Assembly: GCA_003640385.1 (NCBI GenBank)
Contig: RCAB01000130.1
Span: 1 to 64,000, forward strand
Direction of reading: 5' to 3'
From: Setaria digitata
Lineage: Eukaryota > Nematoda > Chromadorea > Rhabditida > Setariidae
Length of the DNA stretch: 64,000 bases
The translations under genes and the position numbers were made by a program. The notes beneath the pieces are model-generated. The model saw only the letters and a list, made by a program, of their open reading frames with translations. It did not search any database and was not told where the DNA came from. This document shows positions 1 through 11,397 of the stretch, piece by piece. How positions within the stretch are numbered: position 1 is the first letter of the stretch; every line of letters begins with the position of its first letter.

Positions 1-229
1 CAAATAGCCTCCCTCGGATTTTCATGGATCAAACAAAGCGCACGAGACACCACGGGAACCACGGCGCTTTACGGAAACAACGTTCCTATCTCCAGCTGAA
101 TCGATTCCAGGGGGTCAGTTCCTTAACCAGAAAAGAGCACCGTTATTAGGGAAATCCTCGTTAGTTTCTTTTCCTCCGCTTAGTTATATGCTTAAATTCA
201 ACGGGTAATCACGACTGAGTTAAGGTCAA
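1..229 (-). pseudogene. 28S rRNA fragment, rearranged
   Basis: On the minus strand, about 140-229 matches the 5' end of large-subunit rRNA: the stretch containing AAGCATATAACTAAGCGGAG, just downstream of ITS2. At about 140 the match stops inside the first hundred bases of 28S. The sequence then jumps to a deep internal 28S segment, recognisable by CTGGAATCGATTCAGC and by CATGAAAATCCGAGGGAGG, which runs off the window edge. An intact 28S has roughly 2 kb between these two segments. The copy is therefore internally deleted or misjoined in assembly, and is called a fragment rather than a working gene. Confidence 0.75.
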
Positions 230-744
230 AGGTAAAAAATTACGGTTGTATTATTTTAAATATATACACATTTATCGCATCATCATATCTTTCATTTATT
301 CTTTTACAATTAGTAGCATATAAAATTATATGAATAGATGTGTGTGTGTGTTCATGTATTTATAAATGATAAATTTCACTTTTTTTTTTTTTCCTTTCTT
401 GCTCCATAAATAGTAGTAATTTTAGCATTCATTGCTACTATTTATAATTAAAAGAAAAAAGAAACTATCATTTCATTTAATACATATCAAAGGATAAAAA
501 AAAGCACTAATCAATAGGTGTTAATTTGTAAAAGCAATTAATTAATTATCACCCAACAGTAGCAAAATAATAAAACAAGGAAAGATTAAAAAGAAAAAAT
601 TCTTTTTTCTCCCATCATATCAAATATTAATTAGTACTATTAACTATTACTATTAACAAATATACTATTAAGTATGGTAATTTTAAGAAATTTTCTTTCT
701 TTTTCCTTTTTTTTTCACTTACTATTTTGCTTGTTATTTTATTA
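230..744 (-). other. ITS2-like rDNA spacer
   Basis: AT-rich DNA between the 28S 5' end and the 5.8S 3' end, in the position of ITS2. It carries a short TG run near 340-350, poly(T) runs and many TAAT/ATTA words. No gene is seen. The boundaries are inferred from the flanking rRNA matches. Confidence 0.6.
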
Positions 745-916
745 ATTGACCCTCAATCAGACGTACCATCCGGCAATCAACCCGATGGTGCAATAATGTG
801 CGTTTGAAATTTTTGTGCTCAATGCGTCCGTCTGCAATTCGTACTATTTATTTATCGCAGCTAGCTGCCGTCGTTCTTCATCGATCCACGAGCCAAGTGA
901 TCCACCACCGCTACTT
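745..916 (-). pseudogene. 5.8S rRNA copy with internal micro-duplications
   Basis: Minus-strand reading gives the 5.8S landmarks in order: GCGGTGGATCAC, GGATCGATGAAGAACG, CAGCTAGCTGCGAT, GAATTGCAGACG, CATTGAGCAC and CATCGGGTTGATT. Short extra blocks interrupt normally invariant parts: about 4 nt between GAAGAACG and CAGCTAGC, an extra AAAT in the GATAAATA segment, a doubled GACG after TTGCAGACG, and a doubled ATT before GCACCATC. The first breaks the site of the universal ITS2 primer. Known 5.8S molecules do not tolerate such insertions, so this is probably a non-functional copy. Sequencing error is an alternative, but four independent insertions make it less likely. Confidence 0.7.
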
Positions 917-1350
917 TTAATTGTTTCTGTTTGTGTGTGTTTGTGAGTTATTTTTTTTTTTTCTTTGCTGGTAGCATATTAGCATAAATGCTTATTAAGT
1001 CTACTTTAATGAAAAAAAAAAAAAAAAATTTTCCTTTCTTTTATTAAAGCTATCATTTTATCTTCATTGTTATCGACGGCATAGGCAATAACTTAGATAA
1101 AGTATAGACACCAACAATTTAATCGATCATCGTTTATACAATTTATACAACGTATATAGTTATTAATAATTATTATCATTATTACTTTGCAATATTAGTA
1201 ATAGAAACTAGCATTTATTTATACTAATATTACTAATAGGCAATAATAATGATAATAAAAGTAGTTTTAGTAGCATATTAATAAAACTATAGTAACAAAT
1301 AAAATTAATCTTTTATTTGTTAGTTATTATTTGTTTGAAGTAAAACGATA
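917..1350 (-). other. ITS1-like rDNA spacer
   Basis: AT-rich spacer of about 430 bp between the 18S 3' end and the 5.8S 5' end, in the position of ITS1. It contains poly(A)/poly(T) at about 950-1030 and a partly self-complementary run of TAATA/TATTA words at 1150-1270. No coding signal. Confidence 0.6.
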
Positions 1351-1505
1351 ATGATCCTTCCGCAGATTCACCTGCGGAAACCTTGTTACGACTTTTGCCC
1401 GGTCTAAGCCACTGCGATTAAAGCGGTTTCCACCAAAAGAATCTCCACCTCGAAAGGTATCGAAACAGCAGTCTCCGCTTTTCTCGAAACGGCTCAGTCC
1501 CGGGC

Positions 1506-1540
<35 letters not shown>

Positions 1541-1833
1541 ATCAACGTGAGCTGATGACTCAAACTTACTAAGAATTCCTCGTTCAAGGGAAATAATTGC
1601 AATTCCCGATCCCGATCACGGAGGATTTTCAAGGGGTTACCAATACCTTTCGGTAATGATTACAGCTCGCTGATTCCTCCAGTGTAGCGGAGAGACATCT
1701 AAGGGCATCACAGACCTGTTATTGCTCAATTTCATGCGGCTAAACGCTGCTTGTCTCTCTAAGAAGTTTTCTGGACAAAATTATCCAGTAACTATTTAGT
1801 AGGCTAGAGTCTCGCTCGTTATCGGAATAAACC

Positions 1834-2197
1834 AGACAAATCACTCCACCAACTAAGAACGGCCATGCACCACCAACCACCGAATCATGAAAGAGCTCTC
1901 AATCTGTCAATCCTCACGGTGTCCGTGCTAGGTGAGTTTTCCTGTGTTGAGTCAAATTAAGCCGCAGGCTCCACTCCTGGTGGTGCCCTTTCGTCAATTT
2001 CTTCAAGTTTCNACGAAATAGACAAATCACTCCACCAACTAAGAACGGCCATGCACCACCAACCACCGAATCATGAAAGAGCTCTCAATCTGTCAATCCT
2101 CACGGTGTCCGTGCTAGGTGAGTTTTCCTGTGTTGAGTCAAATTAAGCCGCAGGCTCCACTCCTGGTGGTGCCCTTTCGTCAATTTCTTCAAGTTTC
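1834..2197. repeat. 178-bp exact duplication around N2012 in 18S
   Basis: Bases 1834-2011 recur without change at 2020-2197, separated by a single N and a few unmatched bases. An N flanked by identical ends is most simply an unmerged contig overlap, not a biological tandem repeat. Confidence 0.85.
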
Positions 2198-2490
2198 AGC
2201 TTTGCAACCATACTTTCCCCGGAACCGAAAAACTTTTGTTTCCGGGAAGCTTCCCATCTAGGCTTATTTACCGCCGACGGAACGCTATTTGATATCGTTT
2301 ACGGTCAGAACTAGGGCGGTATCTGATCGTCTTCGAACCTCTNTCAGCTTTGCAACCATACTTTCCCCGGGACCGAAAAACTTTTGTTTCCGGGAAGTTT
2401 CCCATCTAGGCGTATTTACCGCCGACGGAACGCTAGTTGATATCGTTTACGGTCAGAACTAGGGCGGTATCTGATCGTCTTCGAACCTCT
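2196..2490. repeat. 147-bp near-exact duplication around N2343 in 18S
   Basis: Bases 2196-2342 recur at 2344-2490 across one N. The copies differ at about four positions (GGAACC/GGGACC, AAGCTT/AAGTTT, GGCTTA/GGCGTA, CTATTT/CTAGTT). This may be a failed overlap between two non-identical rDNA copies. Confidence 0.8.
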
Positions 2491-5400
2491 GACTTTCGTT
2501 CTTGATTAATGAAGACATTCTTGGCAAATGCTTTCGCAGTTGAACGTCTAGCTACGGTCCAAGAATTTCACCTCTCACGCAGCGGTACGAATGCTCCGTC
2601 CGTCTCTCTTAACCACTATCTCAGATCAGAAAACCAACAGTTCGATGATCTTTCAAGTGTTTTCCTTCTCATTCATTTTTCTCCCTTACTATGCAATAGC
2701 TTTTGTTTTTTTAACACTTCATTTGATTTCCTCATAAAAATTCATTTCGTGATTGATCTGAAAAATCAGTATCTTGCTGTCATCGCTCCCAGTGACCAAT
2801 AATAACAAATAAGCTCAAATCTGATTATCAGAATTATTTATTGTTTTATTTGAGTAATACTAATTACATTGTAAACAGCATCTTTAATTTTCCCATCTAG
2901 TAATTTCTTTATTTCAAAGTAATACATTTCTTCAGAATAATATTTACTTATCTTCTGATTAGACAGACGATGCATTTATGTTGATATTAAATAGAAAGGA
3001 GATTAAAAAAATTTTCCAGTACTAAGAAATTGTTTTTGGGATTGATAATTTCTGTGAGGAAGAGAAATGTAGTATTGAATGATAACGGCTCTATGCTTTC
3101 ATTTTTTTTTTGCGTATTTTTTATTTTTATTTCTTTATTTCCAATTTTTTTTCGCTAAATTCTTCTCCGCATTCATATTGTATATTTAACCAGTAACAAA
3201 ATGCAAGAATAAAGAAACTGTCTACACCGATGTAAACCTTATTATTTTAAGGTAGACAGTTTTACACTTAACACTTTTATTTTTCATACTTTTGTTTATT
3301 ATTATTGTCGTGTATTTAGCAGTAATAGTTTATTCGAACAATTTTAATTGCTAAATGCTATATGGTAGGCAAAAATAATTGACAAAGCAATTTCAGATGA
3401 ATGCATTTTTAACTGCTATTGGAGCAAAACATTAATATTAGATAAAATTAAAACTAGCATAAATGAAAGATGGTCTCTCTCTTTTTCCACACTATTGGCT
3501 AAATCACATGTTTGTGCTATTTAAGTTCTCCAATATTTTTTTCTACTGACACTTTTTGCGCACCAATGATAGGATAAAACGATAATAATTGTTTGTATAT
3601 TCATCAGAATAGCATTTTTTAATTCTGATGTTGTACAAAGAGTGAATGTAAATGATTCATCGTTATGAAATGTGTGATGTAATTTAAAAAAAAAAAAAAA
3701 AAGCATAGAAACAAATGTTCCCTAAAAAAAAAATTGTTTAATGCACAGTTACGTATTGTATGAGCAAAAGTTTCGTTGTAACTTTCCATGCAGATTAGTT
3801 GAGAATCACAATTAGTCAATCATCAGTATGAAAAGCATTTTTCTCTTTTTCTTTCTTTTGCAAATATTTTGCTAATCGTACTAATAAGAAAATGGGATAC
3901 TGTAAAAAATATTGCCTTATTTTTGAAGAGTATTGCAAAATTTGATGATAAAAGAAGTTTGTCAAATTATTCCTGGTCCGATAGCTTATATTTAAAAAAT
4001 ATGATAGAATTCTATATCAATAGTTTTTATTAAATTTTTGCTCCGAAATTTTCAGTAGCATAGTTAAATTTATGTATTTTTAAATTTAAGATAAAGCGAG
4101 AGATGCCAAAATTTTCAGCAGAATTTAAAATCAATTCTACAGCTACGAAATTACTTAAAATGACAAAAATATGTATTAGAGAAAACTGATCGTCATCAGT
4201 GGTTTACTTTTTACATTATTGATACATATCTGAAAGATTGAAACAATTCTTTTCTCTTGGTTTCGAAAGAAATTGTATTTTTTTAGCAAAAAATATTTCA
4301 ATTTGCTTTTATTGGATAAAAAACTGATTAAGCAAGAAGGTCCTTATATAAAATTGAATATTTTTGCACACAGTGACGAAAATTTCTTAAGTGTAAGCTA
4401 AATTTTTCCTGTTTTTTTTTTTTTTTTTCAGTCTAAAAAATGTAACATTCAAATTTCAGTGAGCAAAAATATCTTGATTATCAATATTTTCATCGAGCTG
4501 GAGTCATTTCATCGCTTGCAGTAATTAATTTAAATTCATATTGGATACAATACGATATTTTGCTCTTTACAACATAAATTCATCAGTTTTGGGATAAAAT
4601 ATCGCAAAACTGATAGTTTGTCTGATTATTGTGGTTGAAATGCGAGGATAGTTTTGTGAATTAATGGAGTAAATGATTTGTGATTATTCAAGTGTATTCA
4701 CATTCAAGTACAGAAAAAAGCAACAGAAGAATAAATAGTGAACAAATGCCAAATCATTATCATCCATCCCAACAAACAATTATGTTTCGTATTTTTCTAA
4801 TTAAAGAAGTTGAATTATTTTAAACTAACCAGAATTAGTCTACTCTAACATATCTTTTTAAACATAAACAGCCGATTTCATTTCTTTTTTTTTTTTTTTA
4901 ATCTTTGCGGTTCTATCTGTGCCGAATAATTGTTTTTTAGTTTAAATACCACTTCTAAAAACAAATCAGATTCTTATCATTCCGACCACTTATTGCTATT
5001 TGTGGATGTTTGAATCGAATGAAATATTCTTTCCATTTAAGATAATTAATTACATTAACTGAAATGAAGCTTCAACCCGCAGAACCTGTTTGTTGTTACA
5101 CTTACTCTCGACATACCTATCCTCTTCCACTTACCAAATATCATAGTAGCTCTGCTTACAATTAGAGAGTTAAGTAAGTTTTGAGAGCTGTGTGCATAAG
5201 AAAGGAATTTCATCAGCTAGTAAGGCTTTGTTAGTTTTACTTATGGTGGTTGTTTAGAAATTACTCAAAGTAGTAATACATCGGGAAAGTTGGATAGGTT
5301 ATTAAGAGCAGCACAAATTCAAAAAAAAAATTCTTCATTATTCCAGTGCAAGGGTTTTCTCTTTTATGTTTCTGATCACAGTTGGAAATCAAGAATTATT

Positions 5401-6837
5401 TCTCTAACAAGTTGAATCAATCATTAATTAATTTAAATCACTACTTGTTGTTCTATAAAACATATAAAATTTTTAATGAAACATACGTTACTCATTTAAT
5501 TTCAAGTAACTTCATTTTGTTTCTTTTTCGCTTTGCAGTTTATATTACTCAATTCAGCGATCGAAGAAAATTGATCGATTCTTTTTTTCAAGAAAAAAAA
5601 ATTTCATCTGGTTATTAATTTCTGCTAGATTTTTGAAAATCAAACGAACAAGCACCAATTTTTGATATTTGGAAAAGCAATTCCGCGAAACATATCGTCA
5701 TTCAAGTAAGCCACTCTTTTTTTGTACTTCCAAACTTTTTCAAGTAATAATTATTGCTAGTGTGACTGTGTTTAAATTAAATAAGACAAATAACTTTTTT
5801 TAGCACTTAAAAGATTAGTGTAAGACTGACTCAAATACAATAGTTTGAAAATGACTTGTTTTTTTTCTTAACTTTTCATTGAGTCCAATATTTTTATTTC
5901 TTCACTACTGATAGATAAGTTTATGGTTAATTTGTTTAGTCTGATAGTACTTGACTGTATACTGCATAATGTTTATGAGCAGTATTGAAAGTTGTTGTAA
6001 TAGAAATTAAATTTCTAAACTTACCACTCACTTCTGGAATTTGAATTGCAATTTATCATTTGTAAAAAATAATTTCAAATATATTATTTGTAACTGTTCC
6101 AAGTTGTCCTCCTTTTTATATTCATTTCCGATGTTTGCAAAAAATTTTGAAGTGATATCAATAAAGGAGAAAGAAGTGAGATATCATTTTCTTTTATTTA
6201 CTTGTTACTTTCGTGTTCAGTCCTTCTCAGTAACAGTTCCTAATAGCTTTCTAAATTTAATCTATATGCCCTTTTACAATGTTTTTTCATTCCATGTGTC
6301 ATAAAAGAAGGCATTTTTCATGCTGTTTACCAGTTTTTGAAATGGCATTTTTAAATTTCAAATATTTCCTCCAGAAAAAAAAAAAAAAGATTTCACTTTT
6401 AAATTCCAATACTATTTCTATTTTTCATATATTTCAAAATTTTGAACTTAGTACCAGTAGCAATAATAGTGTGGCATTTTCAATTCTGAAAAAAAGTTTT
6501 TCTCCTATTTTATTTAACCTTAAAATCGGTTCATACATATTGATTGATAAAAGATAATTAGTGCATTTAGATTTGAATAAGAAAAGTTTCACTCTTACTG
6601 AAATTGCAAAATCTTATCACATTCTCGATAGATAGATACTCCTATTGAAAACTGATTTGATGGTTTTTTTTTTTTTGTTTCAGTCACATTCTCTAAACTG
6701 TCCTCGAAATATAGCAGATTTTTTTCTGATCCGCAATATACTTCAGGCACCTGACATGTTCAGTACATTTATTATTCAATCAATTCATTTACAACGTCCT
6801 CTTTCATTATCATAATTTGGATACTTCTATAATAATG

Positions 6838-6839
6838 CA

Positions 6840-6867
<28 letters not shown>
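6838..6867. repeat. (AT)n microsatellite
   Basis: An uninterrupted AT/TA dinucleotide run framed by ATGCATAT on the left and ATATGCAT on the right, so the whole element is self-complementary and could extrude as a cruciform. Confidence 0.85.
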
Positions 6868-6870
<3 letters not shown>

Positions 6871-9800
6871 GCATTATATTACGATCAGAAAAAAGTATAT
6901 ATATTTTATATATTTTTTATATATATAAGATTAAAATTATTTATAAACATCGAAATTTTAAAAAAGCAATAACATGAAGTAGAAATTTCTGTGACATAAA
7001 AAAAATTTTTCTTTCTGTGTGACATTAGAATTAGCTTATCTTTTCTTTTCGTTTCAAAAAATATTTTTATTAAGAAAAAAAAAAAAAAAATTTTATCATT
7101 ATTTGCTCATTTTATTTCACATGTCAGTACATTTTTCCTTTTCTTTTTTTTTTTTTTTTTTTTTTTTTCACTTCAAACTGAATACCAAAATTTTGATTGG
7201 GAATGTGATTAATGGTACAGTAAATTGTTATACTGACAGTATTATTTTTTAATGATTACTTCAAAATATTGCAGAAATTTTCTTTTTTTTTTTTTTTTTT
7301 AAGAACTGTAAAGAAAAAGAGACAGTACTTGAAGAACAATTTTACAATTAATTTTTTCGATTTTCATTTTCTATAAATGAAATTTTTCTTTTATTCCTGT
7401 ATTAATCTAGTTGTGCATTATGAAGTGACAAGTGTTTGCATTGAATACTTCTTTATTTATCTTATTTCCTTAAAGTGTATGTTGTTCGCTAATTGTTATA
7501 CTGTATTTTGTGCAACATAAATAATCACCATCAAAAGAAACTGTAATTCAACTTTAAAAGGATAGCTGTCGAAGTTTGAAAAGTTTCGTTTTTGTTTTGC
7601 TAATCTTTTAGTCTTGGAAGGACAAATAGAGAGCTGTGTAAAAGTTTTCTGTTTTGATCACAAAATTAAAAAAGAAATCATGTTAATTGTACTAATAATT
7701 TAAAGGAAAAAATATCAAACTGTGAGATTTTTATGTATATAATACTTTCTGAGCATTAAATTTTAATTAATTACTGTTGTATCATCATATTTCAATTAAT
7801 TGTTGTGTTTAATCATTTACGCTATAAGTATTTTCGAAAAGAATTCAACCGGTTCATCTTCCGTAAAAGAGCAATCGTACACCTTTCATTTATGACTGTA
7901 CATTGTTCAGGAAATTAGTAAATTAAACGAAGATTTTTCCTGCTACTCGTCTTTTTTATATTTATAAAAAAGAAGCTAAATAATGTGTCAATTAAAATAT
8001 TTTTATTTGGCGCTTTGTTTTATCTATTTTTGACAGTTAAAGACCAGCACTTATTTACCAGTTGATGAACAGCGAGGATATTTAGAAGCACTAAATGTAT
8101 GATTAGAATGGCTCTATAAATTAATTAATAAAACGCTAATGAAGCTAATATTTAGTGAAAAAGTCAAATGTAATACATTTTATTAATTTTGCACTAACTA
8201 TTGATCAATTTTTTTTTTTATTAAAAAAAAAAAACTTTTTAAAAGTTGCAAAGCGTTGCTGAAATTGAATCATTCCTTTTTGTCGTTAGTACGAATAATG
8301 TGGTCTGTCCTTGCTGAGAATTAGTTTATGCTTTTGTCCCAATTTCTTTTTTTTTTTTTTTCTCCTGGGTTAATTTTTGCAAAATTTGTTGAAACAATGA
8401 AAAGATTTTAAATTTAGTTCAAAAGCAGGGAAATTTGGAAGCAGCAAATGATTTTAGATCTTTTAAAAACTTTAATTTTCCTTATGGCATTTTTTCTCAA
8501 ATAACAATTCGCTCATTGAATTAAAGCGAAAATTTATTAATCAAGCATGAGAGGATGCGAAAAAAAAAAAGTTACCCATCCTGTGATTCTGTGATACTTT
8601 TGAATTCATTTGGAAATGAGAAATGTAGTTGTTCTAATCATCAGTTTTTTTTTCCATTTCCGAGTTAAAAAAGAGGCTGTAATTATTTAATATTCCTTTT
8701 CTCACATTATCATTAACTTGATTGATTAATACTGTAATCTGTTCATTTATAAGTAGTTGATTGTTGGATCGTTTTTTGAGGACAGTAATTCGATAAGAGG
8801 TGATAACATAATACTAGATACCGTTAACGGATAAAGTTAAAGAAATGTTATCAATAATTTGTTGTTAACATATAAATCAAATGACAACAGATTCTGAATA
8901 TCTTCAAAAAACAATCAACAATATTTTTAAAAAAAAAATAAAATTTTTTATTTTCTATTCTTTATTTAAAAAAAAAAAAAATTAAAGATTTTATCAGTCA
9001 AAAATTCCTTAGTAAATCGATTACTGTTATAACAATTTTTGAACTTTTCTCATCAAAGACTACATCTTTCACTTTTTCAAGGATTCTCTCATCAATTCAT
9101 CACGGACACCATTTAAAACAGTGAAATTATTCATTAACATACTTTCTAATTTCGAACGAATCTATTCGATTGTTTTGATAGATCAAATGGCGAGGTAAAT
9201 AGTAATCTGTTAATTGTAAGTAGCAGTGAATGTCTCGAATACTTTTCTCCTTTTTCATTAGCCACTTAGCAGTTGTTTTTATTTGAGAAATTTAGCACTT
9301 CAAGAGGAAGGAAGAATTTCGCTTTGAACCACTGATTGAATGATCAATTCACCAAGCTATTTATCAGTTCAGTAGAGAGACTAATTAACTTTATGAATTA
9401 CGCTGCCTCTGGTTGATATAATCACATTTATCAATCATTTTTATTTTTTAATTCTTCCGATCATCTTCAATTAAACAATTGAAGGTCGATGGAGGGGAAA
9501 AAAAAAATAGAATATGCTGTAGTGTTTTTTTTTTTTTTTTTTGTTTTTATTTCTGACAGTTAAAATTTTCCGTCATTTTGGAAATTAAATCTTCAAATTT
9601 TTATTTTCCATGTAAAATTTTTAAGTGTTCATTTTACTCTTTCTCCAAAAAAAAAAAAAATCTTTGCAACTGCTGTATCAGAAATAAAAGTAAATAAGAA
9701 AAGGGAAAAAACATTTTGTCTCCAAGAATCAAGACGGTTATTTAATCGGAATTTTAATTTCATTTTATTCAAACACTCTGTAACTGATATTTAAAAAAAA

Positions 9801-10331
9801 TTTCTGGAAGGGTAGAATTGAAAAAAAAACAAAAACAAAAAGAAATGTAACGAGAGAAATTTACTATTCGCTTCTGTTTATTCTTCGTTTTATATGAAGT
9901 TATTTAATTAATGGATTGGAAAGCGTATAGTTGTGTGGAATTAAATCGAAATTGTCTGATAAATTGTATTTTCATTTTTGCTAAATTCCGAAAACACGAT
10001 CCATTCATCTATCTCTTCGTTCATTTAGTTTAAATAATTAATGCTTCTCATTTATCATTTATCTTCTCATTGTATTAACTGAAATAAAGCTTGGGATATG
10101 CATATAAGATTTTTCAGATGTCCTTTTAGATCGATTTTACATATTATTAAAATAGACTAAATATAAAGGCTGTGAGATAAAACTAGATAAGAATTAGTAA
10201 AAAAGGAAGTTATGTCTAATCAAAAACAATAATTTGACAAACATTTTTTTTTTTTTTTGCCAATCAATTAGGTAAATGATTATTATTGAGTTGACATATA
10301 ATACTAATAAATATTTTTATTAAGTTGACTT

Positions 10332-10336
<5 letters not shown>

Positions 10337-10389
<53 letters not shown>

Positions 10390-10425
10390 TAATAATAATA
10401 ATAAATAATAATAATATAATAATAA
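10337..10425. repeat. (TAA)n trinucleotide microsatellite
   Basis: About 28 tandem TAA units, pure for the first ~50 bp and then interrupted by CAA and other variants. It lies in non-coding DNA. Confidence 0.9.
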
Positions 10426-10559
10426 AGGTTGACCACTATAGAATTTAAATAATTTCATTTTTATGATGCATACTTTTTTTGCTGAAGTTAATTTATGCTA
10501 AGTTTACAGTAATAAATGAAAAAAATAACATTCTTTAGAACATTGGCCAGTGTACATTA

Positions 10560-11190
10560 GGCTGTATTAATCAAGTTTCTAGCTTGAACCAAAGGTCAGA
10601 CTGGAATATTTGTGGGTCGGAGTAGCACGACGTGAATTCCCCGAGGTGCCATTCATTTTCTCAAGTTAATCACTCCATGATCAGGGATATATTTTCGAAA
10701 TTTTTAACTTCATGTGAATGGAAGAAGATAAGTGAAATTGTTTCCTGCTGGTGAACACTATTGTCGCACAGATCAATATTAGGCGACAGCAGTCAACTGG
10801 AAGCGTTAGACTACGGACTCAAAACTCTTTTTCGTCCACTGATGGAAAGCGATAATGCCTTTCCTGTTTCTTCTGGCTCCAGCCAAGACTATTGCAAGGA
10901 CCGGATCACGTTACGGAATAAGGCTGTGCTACGCATTTGTGTGTTGCACAATCGATTTGTTGAGGGCGAATCTATGATTTCATTTGAGCCTCATCCATCT
11001 AGTGGTTTTAACTAATTAATTCTATTCAGTATTTACAACAGTAATACTTTTCAAGTGCTAGAAGTGCAATATGTGCTCACATACTGGTCTAGTTAGGGTT
11101 AGCACACTACCATTAACACGATGATCCTGAAGTTTCAGGGGATGATACTAAGTTGACTGAGTTGGCAACCAGCACTTCCGGTTCTGAATA
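10560..11190 (+). other. Coding-like relic or terminal exon, unrecognised
   Basis: This ~600-bp stretch is less AT-rich and lacks the homopolymer runs of its surroundings. A plus-strand frame is open at 10761-11015 with mixed composition (it includes MESDNAFPVSSGSSQDYC and AVLRICVLHNRFVEGES) but has no good ATG at its start. A second short frame with acidic, Ser/Thr-rich residues ends near 11188. I recognise no family. It may be the last exon of an unseen gene, a decayed gene or transposon remnant, or chance. No splice-supported model could be built. Confidence 0.25.
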
Positions 11191-11366
11191 GCATTTAAAT
11201 GATGTTCCTGTTGCTCAAAGCTAATTAGAAATAATTGACAATAATGGCAATAATGAATGTTCTGGCCCTTCCCATTGTCGTGAAATATTTGCCTCATACT
11301 AAAATCTCTCCTAATAAATATTTTTTTCTTCAGCTTTATCACTTGTCATTTATCACTTGCAAGGAG

Positions 11367-11397
<31 letters not shown>

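Larger units (their letters stand above)
1351..2641 (-). pseudogene. 18S rRNA 3' half, truncated and diverged
   Basis: The minus strand reads the 3' half of small-subunit rRNA, ending in GTAACAAGG and GCGGAAGGATCAT near 1351. The GTACACACCGCCCGTC decoding-region block lies near 1510-1525. Similarity stops near 2641, so the 5' half is absent. Two segments are duplicated around single Ns: 1834-2011 = 2020-2197, and 2196-2342 resembles 2344-2490. Universally conserved positions are changed: the site normally read AAACTTAAAGGAATTGACGG is AAACTTGAAGAAATTGACGA here, and the terminal GGTGAACCTGC is GGTGAATCTGC. Truncation plus these substitutions point to a degenerate orphan rDNA copy. Peptides readable across this interval are artefacts of rRNA. 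Confidence 0.78.
2642..10559. other. AT-rich non-coding stretch
   Basis: About 8 kb with no convincing coding region on either strand. The open frames are short, rich in Phe/Lys/Ile/Asn and fall on poly(T)/poly(A). It holds many homopolymer runs of 10-20 nt, an AT dinucleotide run at 6838-6866 and a TAA trinucleotide array near 10337-10425. A small hairpin at 3215-3262 has 11-bp perfect arms (AAACTGTCTAC / GTAGACAGTTT). I cannot tell whether it is intergenic DNA or introns of a gene with unseen tiny exons. Confidence 0.6.

Noticed and set aside
1327..1632. Minus-strand frame of about 100 codons near the left end
   Set aside because: It lies inside the 18S rRNA 3' end; the peptide is only translated rRNA.
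2509..2802. Plus-strand frame of 97 codons
   Set aside because: Its first half is antisense 18S rRNA and its second half is T-rich flank.
7019..7252. Phe-rich frames such as this one, and those near 16298, 16784, 40000 and 50820
   Set aside because: They are poly(T) runs read as poly-Phe, with no conserved features.
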